A stretch of 64,000 nucleotides of DNA from Echinarachnius parma. Lineage: Eukaryota; Echinodermata; Echinoidea; Clypeasteroida; Echinarachniidae. Below the pieces are notes generated by a model. It worked only from the letters and a program-made list of their open reading frames with translations. It ran no database searches and was not told the DNA's origin. The position numbers and the translations under genes were made by a program. The stretch lies in assembly GCA_037951105.1 (NCBI GenBank), contig JBAMJV010007397.1:104501-168500 (forward strand), written 5' to 3'. This document shows positions 10,125 to 21,605 of this stretch, piece after piece (the stretch's first letter is position 1; the number at the start of each line of letters is the position of its first letter).

Positions 10125-12134
10125 GGGCAATTCCAAGCAAACGCCGTGACGGTCAGAGGGTGTTTCTCACAATGAAAGTCCAAATAACTCATAAAATCTA
10201 AATATCTAGAACCAACTTTTGATATGCATCTGTTACCACTATCCTACCAATAATTTACAATAGGAAAGAAAACCAAAATTCCCAATAAATTATGAATTAT
10301 GAATATCAATATCTGCCGTAACACCGTGATGGCAAAAAGACATGGGTTTCTTACATGCTAAGAAACTAAGTAAACTCTGTGAACTACCTGAACATTTTGC
10401 ACTTTTGTCACATTGATTCTTTGTACTAGACATCAAGCTAGAACATCCAAATAAAAATGTAGAAAAAATCCAAAGTTAATAGTAAATATGATATCATAAA
10501 TGTATCTATGCACTGTAACGCCGTGACTGTAACGCCGTGACTGTAACGCCGTGACCTCTGAATTGTACATGTTATATATATGGGAGATATTAAAGAGATG
10601 AATAATATGATATAATTTTAATGTAGTGATCCAGAATCAATAAAGAACTAGATGAATGGGTGATATAACCAAGATGCTATTAAATGATCATCCGCATGAC
10701 ACAAATTTGCAGCACAGCGCCCTCTATTGATCAAAAAATCTTTTAGGACATAATTGAAATTCTTATCTATTTCAGAAGTTAGTTAATGGAACCATCAAAT
10801 ATTAAAACCAACATACATACTTAAATGTAACAATGAAATATGAGACCTTTGACCTTGTTTCTCAAAATAACATACAAATGTTTAATTTTTGGTCTGCACA
10901 GTGCATATTTGCAAGTGATTTGTTTCATGTAACATGATTTCAGAGTTAGTAAATGTTCGTTTTTGAATTGGTAATTATCCGAGTGACCTTTGACCTGTGC
11001 CCCAAACAGTTTCAGAAAATTGTCTTTTACCTACAGTACTCTTTCTAACATTGATTCTGGAACTTAATTGTGAGAACAAAAAACAACAATATTTTGACCT
11101 GTTGACCTATGACCTCCCATGATCCCATTCCCTAATCAGGTCATATACTTCACTGGATGCATACCAGTATTATTATCATGTTATCCTTCAAGGATTCTCA
11201 AACTATCTTGATAATAATATAATTTTTGCATATTTGTTAGCTATGTGACCTTTGACCTTTGACCTCATGGACCAAAATCATATCCAATAATCTGTACCTC
11301 TAAATACATGGATTGTACAAAGTTTGAACGAAATCCATCCAACGATTCTTGAGATATTGCAAAAAAAAGAACACTGATGTACAGATGCACATACAGACAG
11401 ACGGACGTACAACCCATACACATACATGACTCGGGTAACTTTGAGATGGAAACATTATCAACTGACCCTATTCATATAATTATAGCATGAGCAATGCCCA
11501 AGCATACCTCCAATAAATATCTTACACTATTTGATTATGTCTACTGTGTTATGTCAATGGGAATCCAGTAGGTAGCGTCACGGCGTTACACAAAACGTAA
11601 CGCCGTGACCAAATTGATATTGATTATATTAATAAGTGGTAAAAGATAATGCTGCTATTCAGCATGCATATTATAGCCCTATGGGCTAATACAGAGAAAA
11701 CAAAAAATTATTTCATTCCCATTCATATTTTTCCAGAAATATTAAAAATATCTGTTTTTAGTGTAACGCCGTGACATATTGATGACTGTAAATGAGACAG
11801 TCACTGAAGCGGAACGAAGAGCGAAAATGACGAAATCGATGTTTATCTGAAAAACTGAAGCAATGATCCTATCAACACTGAAATAAAATTTTATGAAAAC
11901 TCCTTTTCGCAGTTCTTTTATGCTTACTATTTAATGGAATGTTTTGTGAAAATAACTGAAAATTAATTTATGCTATATATTAACAATAAAATGATAGTTT
12001 ACAATTTTTTTTTTCAAAAACAAAATGCATTTTTGGAAAGTTCAATCTTTTAGCTTTCATTTGATACCAAATTTGTTATGGTACAACGAATTTGAAAATT
12101 CAGTGGTTATGTCAATGTTTGCTTGGAATTGCCC
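10125..12134. mobile_element. 2.0 kb foldback-type TIR element with repeated GTAACGCCGTGAC motif
   Basis: 18 bp perfect terminal inverted repeats GGGCAATTCCAAGCAAAC, flanked by TAAT on both sides (target duplication TAAT, or TAA with a terminal mismatch). Inside, the 13-mer GTAACGCCGTGAC or a close variant occurs about eight times: at both ends, as three tandem units near 10515-10553, as an inverted pair near 11576-11608, and near 11762. No transposase frame. Confidence 0.85.
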
Positions 12135-12138
12135 TAAT

Positions 12139-12734
12139 ACAATACACGATTTTATTCTATAAGCTCAGAATTTGTGTCAGATAACAGGATTAAAATGCTA
12201 TGCTGAACATGTACAAATACATGTTCTCTATTGCCTAGTCCCAGACGTTCATTTAAATGTTTGTTATTAATTTGGCCGTTTATAATGAGGTAAATTTGAA
12301 AGTCCTAGTTGAATTTAGTTGAATTTAACAAAGATTATCATTCACTTTATACAACCCTGTTCCTTATTTGCTTTTTCTGTTGTTAAATTTTTTATTTTGT
12401 AGCTTGTTTGTTATTTTGTTTAATAATAATTATTTTTAGTTAAACCAATCATTGACAAGTGTCCACAAATTATTTATTCTATAAAAAAAATATTGTGAAC
12501 TGTAGGAGATTATGATAATGAGCAATTTCTTGGATAATATCCAAGGTCATTAGCAGTTTACTTGATCATTCCATACAGTCTTCCAAGATATGCTAGACTA
12601 AAATTAATAAAGCGGCAGGGTGATATCTTTATGAATTGCATAGTTAACATGCAAAATTTTGAGCTCGCTCTTTCCTTTGTCTGCTGATTGCATTTAATGG
12701 GCACTATTTTGTTTATTTTTTCTTCATCTGCAGA
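12139..12734. other. AT-rich, nothing recognised
   Basis: Ends in a strong acceptor-like pyrimidine tract and ctgcag at 12734; the sequence after it (ILATAVQPQDITGWDELV, then stop) matches no family I know. Confidence 0.4.
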
Positions 12735-13169
12735 TACTGGCCACTGCTGTGCAACCTCAGGACATAACTGGATGGGATGAGCTTGTAGGGACTCGCTTCA
12801 CAGTCTGAACATCAGACTAGCCATGCATGTACAACAAACCATCGATACCAGCTTGGTAACTCATCCACTTCAGAGGAAAAGCTAGACCGATGTTAACAAA
12901 ACAACTTGGAACCACTTCCTTACTCTGGCCTAGCGTTTACTTTCGCCCAGATAACTGTCTCTTTGTTCCAAGCTCTCTTCATGTCAGGTACATTGACTTT
13001 TGGCAAAACATCACTACTCTCTTTCTACCTCTCATCCAAAGAACACCTTCGCCTTCTACCTCCTCTTTGACATCGCCATGTGCAGTTACCATCTGACTCA
13101 CATGGGCATCGACAACCATGGATTGTAAACAGGGCTACAATCCATGCCTCACTCACACACCTGTAATAG

Positions 13170-13208
13170 GGGAGAATCTGCCGACCAACATGGCCAAGCC
13201 TGCTTACG
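13170..13208 (+). CDS. Candidate end of an upstream FN3 domain exon (same titin-like gene)
   Basis: The end GENLPTNMAKPAY plus one base, followed by donor ACG|gtaagc at 13208/13209, resembles the linker after an FN3 domain. Its phase-1 end plus the next exon's AT makes aspartate, giving AKPAYD-VPHAPSKP, the standard linker between titin FN3 repeats. The start is uncertain: ctgtaatag just upstream is the nearest acceptor, which would make a very short exon, and no FN3 sequence is readable further upstream in frame. Confidence 0.45.
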
Positions 13209-13420
13209 GTAAGCTTCTCCACATATTTTGTGAATTTACTTTATCAGTATTTTGGTTTATACTGTTCTATTCATTCAGCATTGGTTCGGAAAACATTTTG
13301 GCTGGGGTCTATGCCTGCTAGATGTATACCAAAAAAGTCTTGAACACGTTGGAAAAAGTATAATTTAAGCATCAATTATTGATGGATCAGTCTTGTGTAA
13401 GGTTAGAAAGAGTTCTTGAA

Positions 13421-14155
13421 AAAGAAATATGGAACCCTTGAATTAAATCCTATGCTTGATTTTGTATCACGAACAGATAAATATATTATCACTGATCATT
13501 GCTTTGTCATCATTAATTCTATATGAGCGGTTAACATCATCAGGGTGCCCCTAGTAGACTCTACTGTGCGCCACAAGTGTCTAATGACAGATGTGCTCGC
13601 GCTATAAATTTATAGTTATTATTAGTATTATTATATGCTTTTTATAGGCTCATTTACATTGTAATTGTGCAAATTTACATCTGATTTTAATTTTACTTTG
13701 ACAAATTAATTACTTTACAGATGTGCCGCATGCTCCAAGCAAGCCACAAGTCACTGCCGTTAACGCAACCTCAGTGACCCTCAAGTGGCGACCACCAACA
13801 GAAGACGGTGGCTCTCCGATCACTGGCTACGTCGTCCAGAAGAAGGAGCGACTTGCCCTTCGTTGGACGCCGGTGAACTCCACTCCGACCACCGAGGCCA
13901 TCTTCACGGTCACCGGACTCATGGAGAAGTCTGAGTACGAGTTCAGGGTATATTTGGACAGCCCAGCGAGTCGACCGAGTCTGTGCTGGTCAAGCCTCCA
14001 TATGGTAAGGCCATAAAATGGACTTTATTTTGCTCACAAAAGTGAGTAATGTGATACAATGCTAATGATAAGTGCTTATGTACAAAAGTACCAAGAAAGA
14101 AATATGGAACCCTTGAATTAAATCCTATGCTTGATTTTGTATCACGAACAGATAC
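13421..14155. repeat. 62 bp direct repeats flanking the FN3 exon
   Basis: A block of about 62 bp (starting AAGAAATATGGAACCCTTGA) occurs near 13421-13482 and again near 14093-14155, one copy on each side of the FN3 exon. The second copy runs directly into another duplicated block (14151-14440, repeated at 15929-16230). Confidence 0.75.
13721..14004 (+). pseudogene. Titin/twitchin-type fibronectin type III exon with a frameshifting lesion
   Basis: Acceptor aattactttacag at 13720; donor TATG|gtaagg at 14004/14005. Read from its phase-1 start, the exon gives VPHAPSKPQVTAVN, SVTLKWRPPTEDGGSPITGYVVQKKE, WTPVN and EYEFRV: an FN3 domain of the titin/twitchin/projectin class. The expected end (PSESTESVLVKPPYG) is present but in the +1 frame. 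Exons of this class are bounded by phase 1 on both sides and need a length divisible by three; this one is 284 nt. The loss lies just after EFRV, where FN3 domains carry a short A-E-N-x-x-G-type segment; a deletion of 22 nt would restore a 306 nt exon. Either the copy is non-functional or the assembly lost bases here. Such proteins act in muscle sarcomeres. Flanking 62 bp repeats show that the exon lies in locally duplicated DNA. Confidence 0.75.
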
Positions 14156-14472
14156 TACTCATTAATTTCTGCAATACCCCTTAACTGGAAAGCAGGAAAG
14201 CAGTTATGAGGCATAATTTCATTGAAAATGCTGGAGAACGTTCTGATGAACGATTTGATCTCTTTCTACAAGTTAAAAGAACCACAACATTTTGATATAC
14301 CATGTTTGTTAAAGAGCATTGCTCACCAATTTCTGATTTAAATCAGCAACATGTGATTATTACTTGTTCATTTACATTTCAGTTGTGTGGTATACTTTCT
14401 GAAACATTCTGTAATACATGTATTGATACATTCTGTATATATATTTCTTCGCACGGAGTAAAATTATATTAA

Positions 14473-15732
14473 AGGGGACCACCGGGCAAATAACAACACA
14501 TTACTACATGTTTTGGTACCGTTTTGTGATATAATAGATACCTAACATTTTGCAAAGGGTTGAGTAATTCATAAAAAAAGCAATTAATTTCCACCACTTA
14601 TGGAACCACTACTATTTCCTGGTTTGCGAGTGCGCCAATTCTACTCACGCGTACGTTTGTAGGCAATATAATTCTGAGCGATTCGCTTGCTGCACCCGCG
14701 GTAGTCTACACAATTCAGACTGCATAAACGCATGCTTTAGAATGGTGATGCGGTTTCCAATTTTATTTTTTTTCTGCAAACATATTTTTGTGAACTTGTT
14801 GATGGAATGGAATACTAAAGATGTTACCTTTCTATTATACAAATATTAGTTTTGGGTGGTGGTACCCTTTAATAAGAGAAATGTCTTTTGAAATTACTAC
14901 TCCAAAACATAGATCAGAGTGAGTGAAATATTCATTCATTATCCTATTAACTATCAACCATTCATTCAGGTCTTTCCAAAAAGAGATCACTGTTACGGTA
15001 CACATTTAAGAAAAAGATGAGTAATTGTTTGTAAATATGAATGTTGCAACAGTTACACATTGGGGACGATTTTACTCCTATCTTAAATAAAAATTTGTTT
15101 GTTGAGATTATCCTATGAAGAAATTTGTATTGAAAGTTCAGGGTACCACCACCCAAAAATCATATTCTTATTACAGATTTATAGGTAACATCTGGAGTAT
15201 TCCATTACATCAACAAGTTCACAAAAATATGTTTCCAGAAAAAGAAAAAATACTTGGAAACGCATCACCATTCTAAAGCATGCGTTCATGCGGTCTGAAT
15301 TACGCAGACTGCTATGTGTGCGGAGCGAATGAATCGCCCGGGAATCTATTGTTTACAAACGTGCGCGTGAATAGCTGCATTAGCGCACTCGCAAATGGTT
15401 GGCCCGTATGGAACCAGTAAATAGCAGTGGTTCTGTAAGTGGTGGAAATTAATTGCTTTGTTTATGAATTACACAACCCCTTGCAAAATGTTGGGTATCT
15501 ATTTGATATCACAAAACGGTACCAAAACATATAATTAATAGCTGCATTAGCGCACTCGCAAATGGTTGGCCCGTATGGAACCAGTAAATAGCAGTGGTTC
15601 CGTAAGTGGTGGAAATTAATTGCTTTGTTTATGAATTACACAACCCCTTGCAAAATGTTGGGTATCTATTTGATATCACAAAACGGTACCAAAACATATA
15701 ATAATGTGTTGTTCTTTGCCTGGTGGTCCCCT
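14473..15732. mobile_element. TTAA-flanked foldback element, 1.26 kb
   Basis: Flanked by TTAA on both sides (14469-14472, 15733-15736). Ends AGGGGACCACCGGGCA and its inverse; the inverted arms extend for hundreds of bases (TTGGTACCGTTTTGTGATAT mirrored by ATATCACAAAACGGTACCAA). The right arm contains a 167 bp tandem duplication. TTAA targets are used by piggyBac and Kolobok elements; no transposase is present. Confidence 0.85.
15372..15705. repeat. Two 167 bp tandem units inside the TTAA element
   Basis: TAGCTGCATTAGCGCACTCG starts at 15372 and 15539, and the units are nearly identical to their ends. Confidence 0.88.
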
Positions 15733-16261
15733 TTAAGCTGTTATCAATGGATGATTTGTAAATCAATGAAAACCGAGTGTTCCAAGTGATTTGCCCATCT
15801 AAATTTTCCTCTATATCTTCATGAGAAATTTGTTTGAAAATGGTGTAATTGTTTTGAGAGATATATACAATGCTAATGGCTCGTTCTTAAGTTATGATGA
15901 ACAGGTTCGGATAAGTTCCCTATATTCAATACTACTCATTAATTTCTGCAATACCCCTAAACTGGAAAGCAGTTATGAGGCATAATTTCATTGAAAATGC
16001 TGGAGAACGTTCTGATGAACGATTTGATCTCTTTCTACAAGTTAAAAGAACCACAAAATTTTGATATACCATGTTTGTTAAAGAGCATTGCTCACCAATT
16101 TCTGATTTAAATCGGGAACATGTGATTATTACTTGTTCATTTACATTTCAGTTGTGTGGTATACTTACTGAAACAGTCTGTAATACATGTATTGATACAT
16201 TCTGTAATACATGTATTAATACACTCTGTAATACATGTATTACATTAATTTTAGATAGCCA

Positions 16262-16574
16262 CTTGTCTATAAGTAAAGAAGTCGATTATTAGTCTTTTGC
16301 GTTGAGATATTTAAAGCATTTTGTTGGTGAAGGAAGCTGGGAGTTTTGCAAGTACATGTAGTTTTAATATGAGAGAGTGCAGGCAATCATACAAAATAAT
16401 CCCACTTAATAACCAAATAAATCAAGTAAATTTTGGTTAAGATAAAAACTCTTTATGTCTTGATTTTCTAACTTAGACTTTGGGAAAAAGGGGATTTATT
16501 CCTTTTCTCGAACATTTCTGAGTGAAATCTTACAGACCAACAAATTAGAAAACGACTTTCATAATAGGTACATT
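16262..16574. other. Nothing recognised
   Basis: AT-rich spacer between duplicated DNA and R1 copy 2. Confidence 0.5.
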
Positions 16575-17460
16575 TGTACTCAGCGATGGATTCCCCTTTA
16601 ACCCATTGAGAACGAAGACCACATTATATTTATTCCTAAAAGGAAATAAATCTCTATTGTATCATCAAATTGGCAATAGAAGAAACTTGATGTTTTGTGT
16701 AGACAAAATAAAATATGCACATTTGGCAATCCTTTCCAATCTAAAACGTTGCCAATTTGCACCTAAAATAATGATCTTCAATCTGTTTATGTTGCCAATT
16801 TGAGAATTCTCAGATTATTTTGCCTAAAATAATTCCTACAATGTATGAGCCGTCGCAACATTTAACTGTGACAAATGAGGGCTCATATTTTGCAGTATAC
16901 TTTTCTCTTTCTTTTGGTACATAATTCAGAACCCTTTTGTGATGTTTTTGTCAGTTACCCAGTTGTGCGCGTTCTGTCCAATTAGATTTGCACATTTTTG
17001 AACGCGAGATCTGTGGATTATAATTGGCTGCGTCTCTTTCCGCGGTAGGGTTCTGGTATATGCTAGCTTGTAAAGGTCCAGATCACATTGTTAGCCACAG
17101 TATACTTGCTAGTGCACTTAAATTATCTTTATTATTATCTTGACTTATTGATTATTTGATACATTACTCTGAATTATTCTATTTTGATATTCTCTAAAAA
17201 GTTATTATATTTGATTTTCTATTACACTTTCTTACTATTACGCTGAATTATTTATTCAAATTATATACTATGTTACTATTGAAATATGAATTTAAATAAT
17301 TGCATTCTAATGTCACCTAGGAACTGGCAGATTACAATGTACTTGATATCGCACTTAAATTATTATTACTATTATCTGGAGCTATTATTAGATATATATA
17401 TTATATTATATTTTACTTTCCATTACACTTACTTACTATTACGCTGAATTATTTATCCAA
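16575..17460. repeat. Dispersed repeat R1, copy 2
   Basis: Second copy of the block at 1-890, sharing the anchors GAACGAAGACCACAT and TTAACTGTGACAAATGAGGG. It differs by small insertions, for example an extra AT-rich stretch near 17390. Confidence 0.8.
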
Positions 17461-17519
17461 ATTATATACTATGTTGAAATATGATTCTCAATAATTTAAT
17501 TTTAATGTTGTTCATTATA

Positions 17520-17765
17520 CTATTTTACTGCCCTGCGCTGGCAATTATATGCCAGTGTCCTGGGTTATGTATTTCTTTTTATTTTGTTGACGAAATTTGA
17601 CTAATAAAGTGATGATTTTAAAAACCTATAAGGTTCTTGATGTTTTTTAATTAGGTGCTCTCTATTCAAGCTGTGCTTTTAGAGATGTTCACCTCCAATT
17701 ATATTGTTTTGTTAATGTTTGTTATTGAAAATATTTGGAAATAAATGTTGTATTGAACTTGAACT
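17520..17765 (+). mobile_element. Probable LINE 3'-end fragment
   Basis: Ends GGAAATAAATG, TTGTATTGAACTTGAACT, like the GAACTTGAACT-type 3' ends of CR1-like LINEs, the same end as the element on the opposite strand at 18383. No RT coding sequence remains. Confidence 0.45.
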
Positions 17766-17850
17766 AAATGCCAAGTGTAGGCCTACTTATTGTTCTCCCT
17801 GTCATGATCGAAGGGGAAATATGAGATGCATTGTCACTATAGAGGGAAAT

Positions 17851-17882
17851 ATTTATTTATTTATTTATTTATTTATTTATTT
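17851..17882 (+). repeat. (ATTT)n microsatellite
   Basis: About eight TTTA/ATTT units. Confidence 0.9.
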
Positions 17883-17994
17883 TGGTATACATTTCAAACT
17901 GATCAGCAGCAGTGCTGAAAGGATCAGTGTACATTGAACTTCAAAACATACATACTATAAATAATACAATATAATTGAAATATAAACATGCATT

Positions 17995-18378
17995 ATTGTC
18001 ACTAAGAGGGGAAATATGAACTTATAATTCCCCTTTGTCACTTTTCACTAAGAGGGGAAATATGAACTTATTATTCCCCTTAAGCCTGGCGCAGACAGAG
18101 CCGACTCGACCCGATCCGACTGGTTTTAATCAGGCTAGAGTTGGGCCCGGTCGGTCGGAGCAGATTTATCGTGTTGAATCGGCCCCAACTGGCATCCGAC
18201 TGTCTCTCGACTGGCAAAATATGTGTCGCGAGGCACTGAAAACTGAGCCGATCGGAATGACAACCAGTCGAGTCGGCTCTGTCTGCGCCGGGCATTATGG
18301 TCACTTTTCACTAAGAGGGGAAATATGAACTTATTATTCCCCTTATGGTCACTTTTCACTAAGAGGGGAAATATGAAA
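17995..18378. repeat. Minisatellite split by a MITE
   Basis: Repeated units CACTAAGAGGGGAAATATGA, then ACTTATTATTCCCCTT, then ATGGTCACTTTT, four in all. The MITE at 18083-18294 sits between TTA copies in one unit; the adjacent unit at about 18345 shows the uninterrupted CCCCTTATGGTCAC. Confidence 0.88.
18083..18294. mobile_element. PIF/Harbinger-like MITE, copy H1
   Basis: Inverted ends AGCCTGGCGCAGACAGAGCC and GGCTCTGTCTGCGCCGGGCA, flanked by TTA on both sides. Three-base TTA/TAA duplications are typical of PIF/Harbinger; assignment beyond that is inference. Other copies at 40257 and 63264. Confidence 0.85.
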
Positions 18379-18759
18379 TTATTCTCAAGTTCAACTGTTC
18401 AAGTTCAGTTTATTTCACATCACATTAAAAATACATCAAAATATACATCAAAATATATATACATAGGGAACAGTATAGAAAACAGTATTCAAGAGTATAA
18501 ACAAACATCTAAAACATCTACACACAGCTATACAAGGACATGATAAAATCATAATAATAAGCCGTAGAGGATGTGAGGGAAAGGCAAAGGCCATTGGCCT
18601 TGAACATTGGCCTGTCAAGGCCTTTTCCCTTTTTTAAACTACAACTTATTGAAATAAATATCAAAATTAATTACAAAAACACACGTAAAAAGCAGACGTT
18701 TAAATTATGGATCTATTGTAATAACGTATAATTCAATAATCCTTTATACTTCCTTTTAA

Positions 18760-19985
18760 AATTACCTAGAGTTGGACACTGTTCGAGTTCATCAGGCAAA
18801 TCATTCCACACTATCGCACCTTGATAACTAATAATTGATCTAGAAAATTTATATTTACAGAACGGAGTATATATTTTATATGTGAGTTCCTTGTTTTATA
18901 CACATTTACATCCCTATTATATTTAAAATATCCATCAAAAAGGGGAGGTAATAATTTTTTGAAATATGAATACATAAAACATGCAGTCTGCAATTTATTT
19001 ATGTCATATACATTTAATATTTTCAATTTCAAAAATAAATCATGTGTATGTGCTAAATAATGTGATTTAGTAATCGCACGGACAGCCCTTTTCTGTAATA
19101 AAAACAATCTATTCAATAAATAAAATGAGCAATTGCCCCATACAATATTACAATAACTTAAATGTGATAAAACCATACTATTATATATATTCACTAACAT
19201 TCGCAAAGGCAAAATATATTTCAAATTATTTAATACTCCAACTATTCTCGAAATCTTTAAAGAAATATAACTAATATGCTCATTCCAACTTAATTTTTCA
19301 TCTATAAATACACCAATAAATTTAGTACATTTTACTTGCTTTATTACAACCCCATTTAATTGAATATTTATCAAATCTTCATTAATATCTAAATGATGTG
19401 GTCTAAATATTATATAACATGTTTTACTGTAATTAATTTGGAGTCTATTACATGTAGCTATAAACCATGATTGCACTTTACCCATTTCTACATTAATTAC
19501 ATCATTTAAATGTTCTAAATCTTTACCCGACACATAGGCCTATAGGCTAGTATCATCAGCAAACAAAAGTACAGATAAAACATCACTTACATATTGCAAA
19601 TCATTAACATAAAGCAGAAACAAAAGAGGTCCCAGGTTAGATCCCTGAGGTACACCAACAGAAATATTTCTACACTGTGAATTATGACCATCTATACATA
19701 CATACTGTGTCCTATATAACTTTGAAACCATTTTAATGCGATACCTCTTATTCCGTAAAAATTAAGTTTTTGTAATAAAATAGAATGATCAATACAATCA
19801 AATGCCTTTGACAAATCTAAAAAAAGTCCTATAACTGTTTCTTTTTGCTCAAGGCTTTGGCAAGTTTATCTGTAAAATCAATGAGGGCATGATTAGTACT
19901 ATATCCTTTTCTAAATCCTGTTTACTGTATAAAATATTGTGTTTATCAACAAAATGTATCAATTTATTGTATACAATCCTGCTAG
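18760..19985 (-). pseudogene. LINE reverse transcriptase remnant
   Basis: In three frames: RT finger/palm start (IVYNKLIHFVDKHN), then [17 protein letters not shown] and FADDT (catalytic aspartates present), then the thumb and C-terminal region (LSYCNIVWGN, LQKRAVRAI, GAIVWNDLPDEL). Stops occur at about 19535 and 19735, with frameshifts at about 19800-19850. The domain follows ORF1 directly, with no endonuclease. Confidence 0.85.
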
Positions 19986-20823
19986 TAAGGTCTTCATGTA
20001 CAGATAGGCCGGTTCTCTTCAGATTTCTCTTCACTTTCATGATTTCGATTTTTTTCTTGTAGGAGCACAGCTTGATGAGAATGGGTCTCGGTTAAGATGT
20101 CTTGTTTCCACTTCCAGGACCCGAGACACGAGGCTTCCCCGATCTATGGCTGCTTTCGATGTCATCCGGCGAGAGTGAGCAGGGAAGGTTTGAATTGAGC
20201 GCTTGGATGACAGCTCGGTCAGTGTTTTCTCCAACCGCTTCTGGAACCCCATACAGCCTGATGGAGTTCCGTCGATTATGTTGTTCTGCATCATGTAACG
20301 TGTTCTGCATGGCATCGATGTGGTCTTTCATCTCGCTGACTGATTTTGACAAGGCTTTCACTTCTTGGGCTTTCTCATCTAGTGAGTTCTGCATGGTTAG
20401 TAGAATTCCATCATGATTTTCAAGTCTATTTTCGGTTTCTAAGATGCGTTTAGAGAGATGTTCCTTCACTTCAACGATTGTGTTTGCGACAATCTTTGCT
20501 ACACAATTCTGTAGTAGCTTTGTGAAGTCAGTATCCTGTAGTAGTTGTTTTATAAAACCCGAGAAATCAGACTGCGCACAGTTCAAGCTTGGTTTTGACT
20601 TGTCTGATTTCTTTTGGCTTGAGGGTTGTTTTTTTGAAGACTTTTTCCCTTTAATCTTCTTCTGGCTTGTGGATGCAGATGCAGTTCGTTTTGATGTTCT
20701 TGTGTTTGCACTTGCAGGTGTATTCATGATTTCAGTTTCAACATCGTAAGAATCGTCAAGATTTGTTGTCACATTAACAGTGTCGGCCATGATGATCAAT
20801 ATTAAAAGTTTATTCAAATGCAA
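19985..20823 (-). pseudogene. LINE ORF1 (coiled coil + RRM-like domain)
   Basis: The protein starts at MHLNK (20823) or at the inner MADTVN (20787). It has a low-complexity Ser/Lys/Thr N-terminal third, then a heptad-rich coiled coil (ETENRLENHDG, LLTMQNSLDEKAQEV), then NRRNSIRLYGVPE and SSHRSGKP, the marks of an ORF1p RRM-like domain. The C-terminal part (KRNLKRTGLSVHEDLT) is in a second frame, so there is at least one frameshift near 20092. ORF1p binds the element's RNA. Confidence 0.82.
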
Positions 20824-20830
20824 ACGGACG

Positions 20831-21117
20831 TAAATTCATATCATACGAGTCAACTGAAAAAACATGCACTTTGCGTGATCAACGTATTGTATTGCATATA
20901 CCTGTACGTACTAACTCACGATGTAGTGTGTGGGACTACGTAGGTCGGCTGGCAGCTAGTCGGTGTCATTATTCAGTTCATTATTCAGCTTAAAAATCAA
21001 GATTCATGATATTCGTTACCGTAGATGCTCCAACCAAGCTAACTCATAACTCCTTGCTCCAACCAGGCCATTGAAGATGGTGTTAAGACGTTGTTTAGAG
21101 CATTTCCTTGATGATAT
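20831..21117. other. Nothing recognised
   Basis: Flank of the LINE 5' end; no promoter motif that I can support. Confidence 0.4.
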
Positions 21118-21274
21118 ATAAACATTCCCCTTAAAGACAGTGCTTGGTTTTCCTTAAGGGGAAATATAAACATTATTCCCCTTAACGATCGGCCTAGTGC
21201 TTGGTTTTCCTTAAGGGGAAATATAAACATTCCCCTTAACGTCTTCCTAGTGCTTGGTTTTCCTTAAGGGGAAT
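21118..21274. repeat. Minisatellite with palindromic TTCCCCTTAA / TTAAGGGGAA
   Basis: Three units of about 60 bp containing AGTGCTTGGTTTTCCTTAAG and CATTCCCCTTAA. Shares the CCCCTTAAGG theme with the minisatellite at 18 kb and the element at 4.9 kb. Confidence 0.8.
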
Positions 21275-21424
21275 TTTTCAAGCAACCAAAATAAGTATGT
21301 TTGTTATGTTCATTCTGAATCTCAAACAAATATTTCAGAATTGTGCATATAATCAAATAGTATCTAATTCATGAAGAACATATGGAAATATGATGGTTAA
21401 TTGTCTTAAATCAGCAAATTTCTT

Positions 21425-21475
21425 AAATTCCCCCTAAGGTCGATATTTATAGCATTCGCCCTAAGGATGGTTCTA
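21425..21475. mobile_element. Fragment of the 4931-6558 element family
   Basis: TTCCCCCTAAGG, then TTTATAGCATTCGCCCTAAG, matching words in both arms of that element. Confidence 0.5.
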
Positions 21476-21477
21476 AC

Positions 21478-21605
<128 letters not shown>

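Larger units (their letters stand above)
14151..16260. repeat. Duplicated 290 bp blocks on both sides of the TTAA element
   Basis: The block starting CTACTCATTAATTTCTGC at about 14155 recurs at about 15933. The second copy ends in several units of CTGTAATACATGTATT. Since the copies bracket the TTAA element, a tandem duplication before or with insertion is likely. Confidence 0.78.
18383..20830 (-). mobile_element. Non-LTR retrotransposon (LINE), internally deleted
   Basis: Read on minus: ORF1 (20823-about 19985), joined directly to a truncated RT domain, then the RT C-terminal region to about 18760, then a 3' UTR ending near 18383 in GAACTTGAAC-type sequence. The endonuclease and first part of RT are missing. 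RT motifs [33 protein letters not shown] and LLFADDTS place it with CR1/Jockey-like LINEs. Frameshifts and stops show that it is dead. Confidence 0.88.

Noticed and set aside
12735-12807. Terminal exon ILATAVQPQDITGWDELVGTRFTV
   Set aside because: Good acceptor, but no family resemblance and no phase-confirmed partner; left as a note only.
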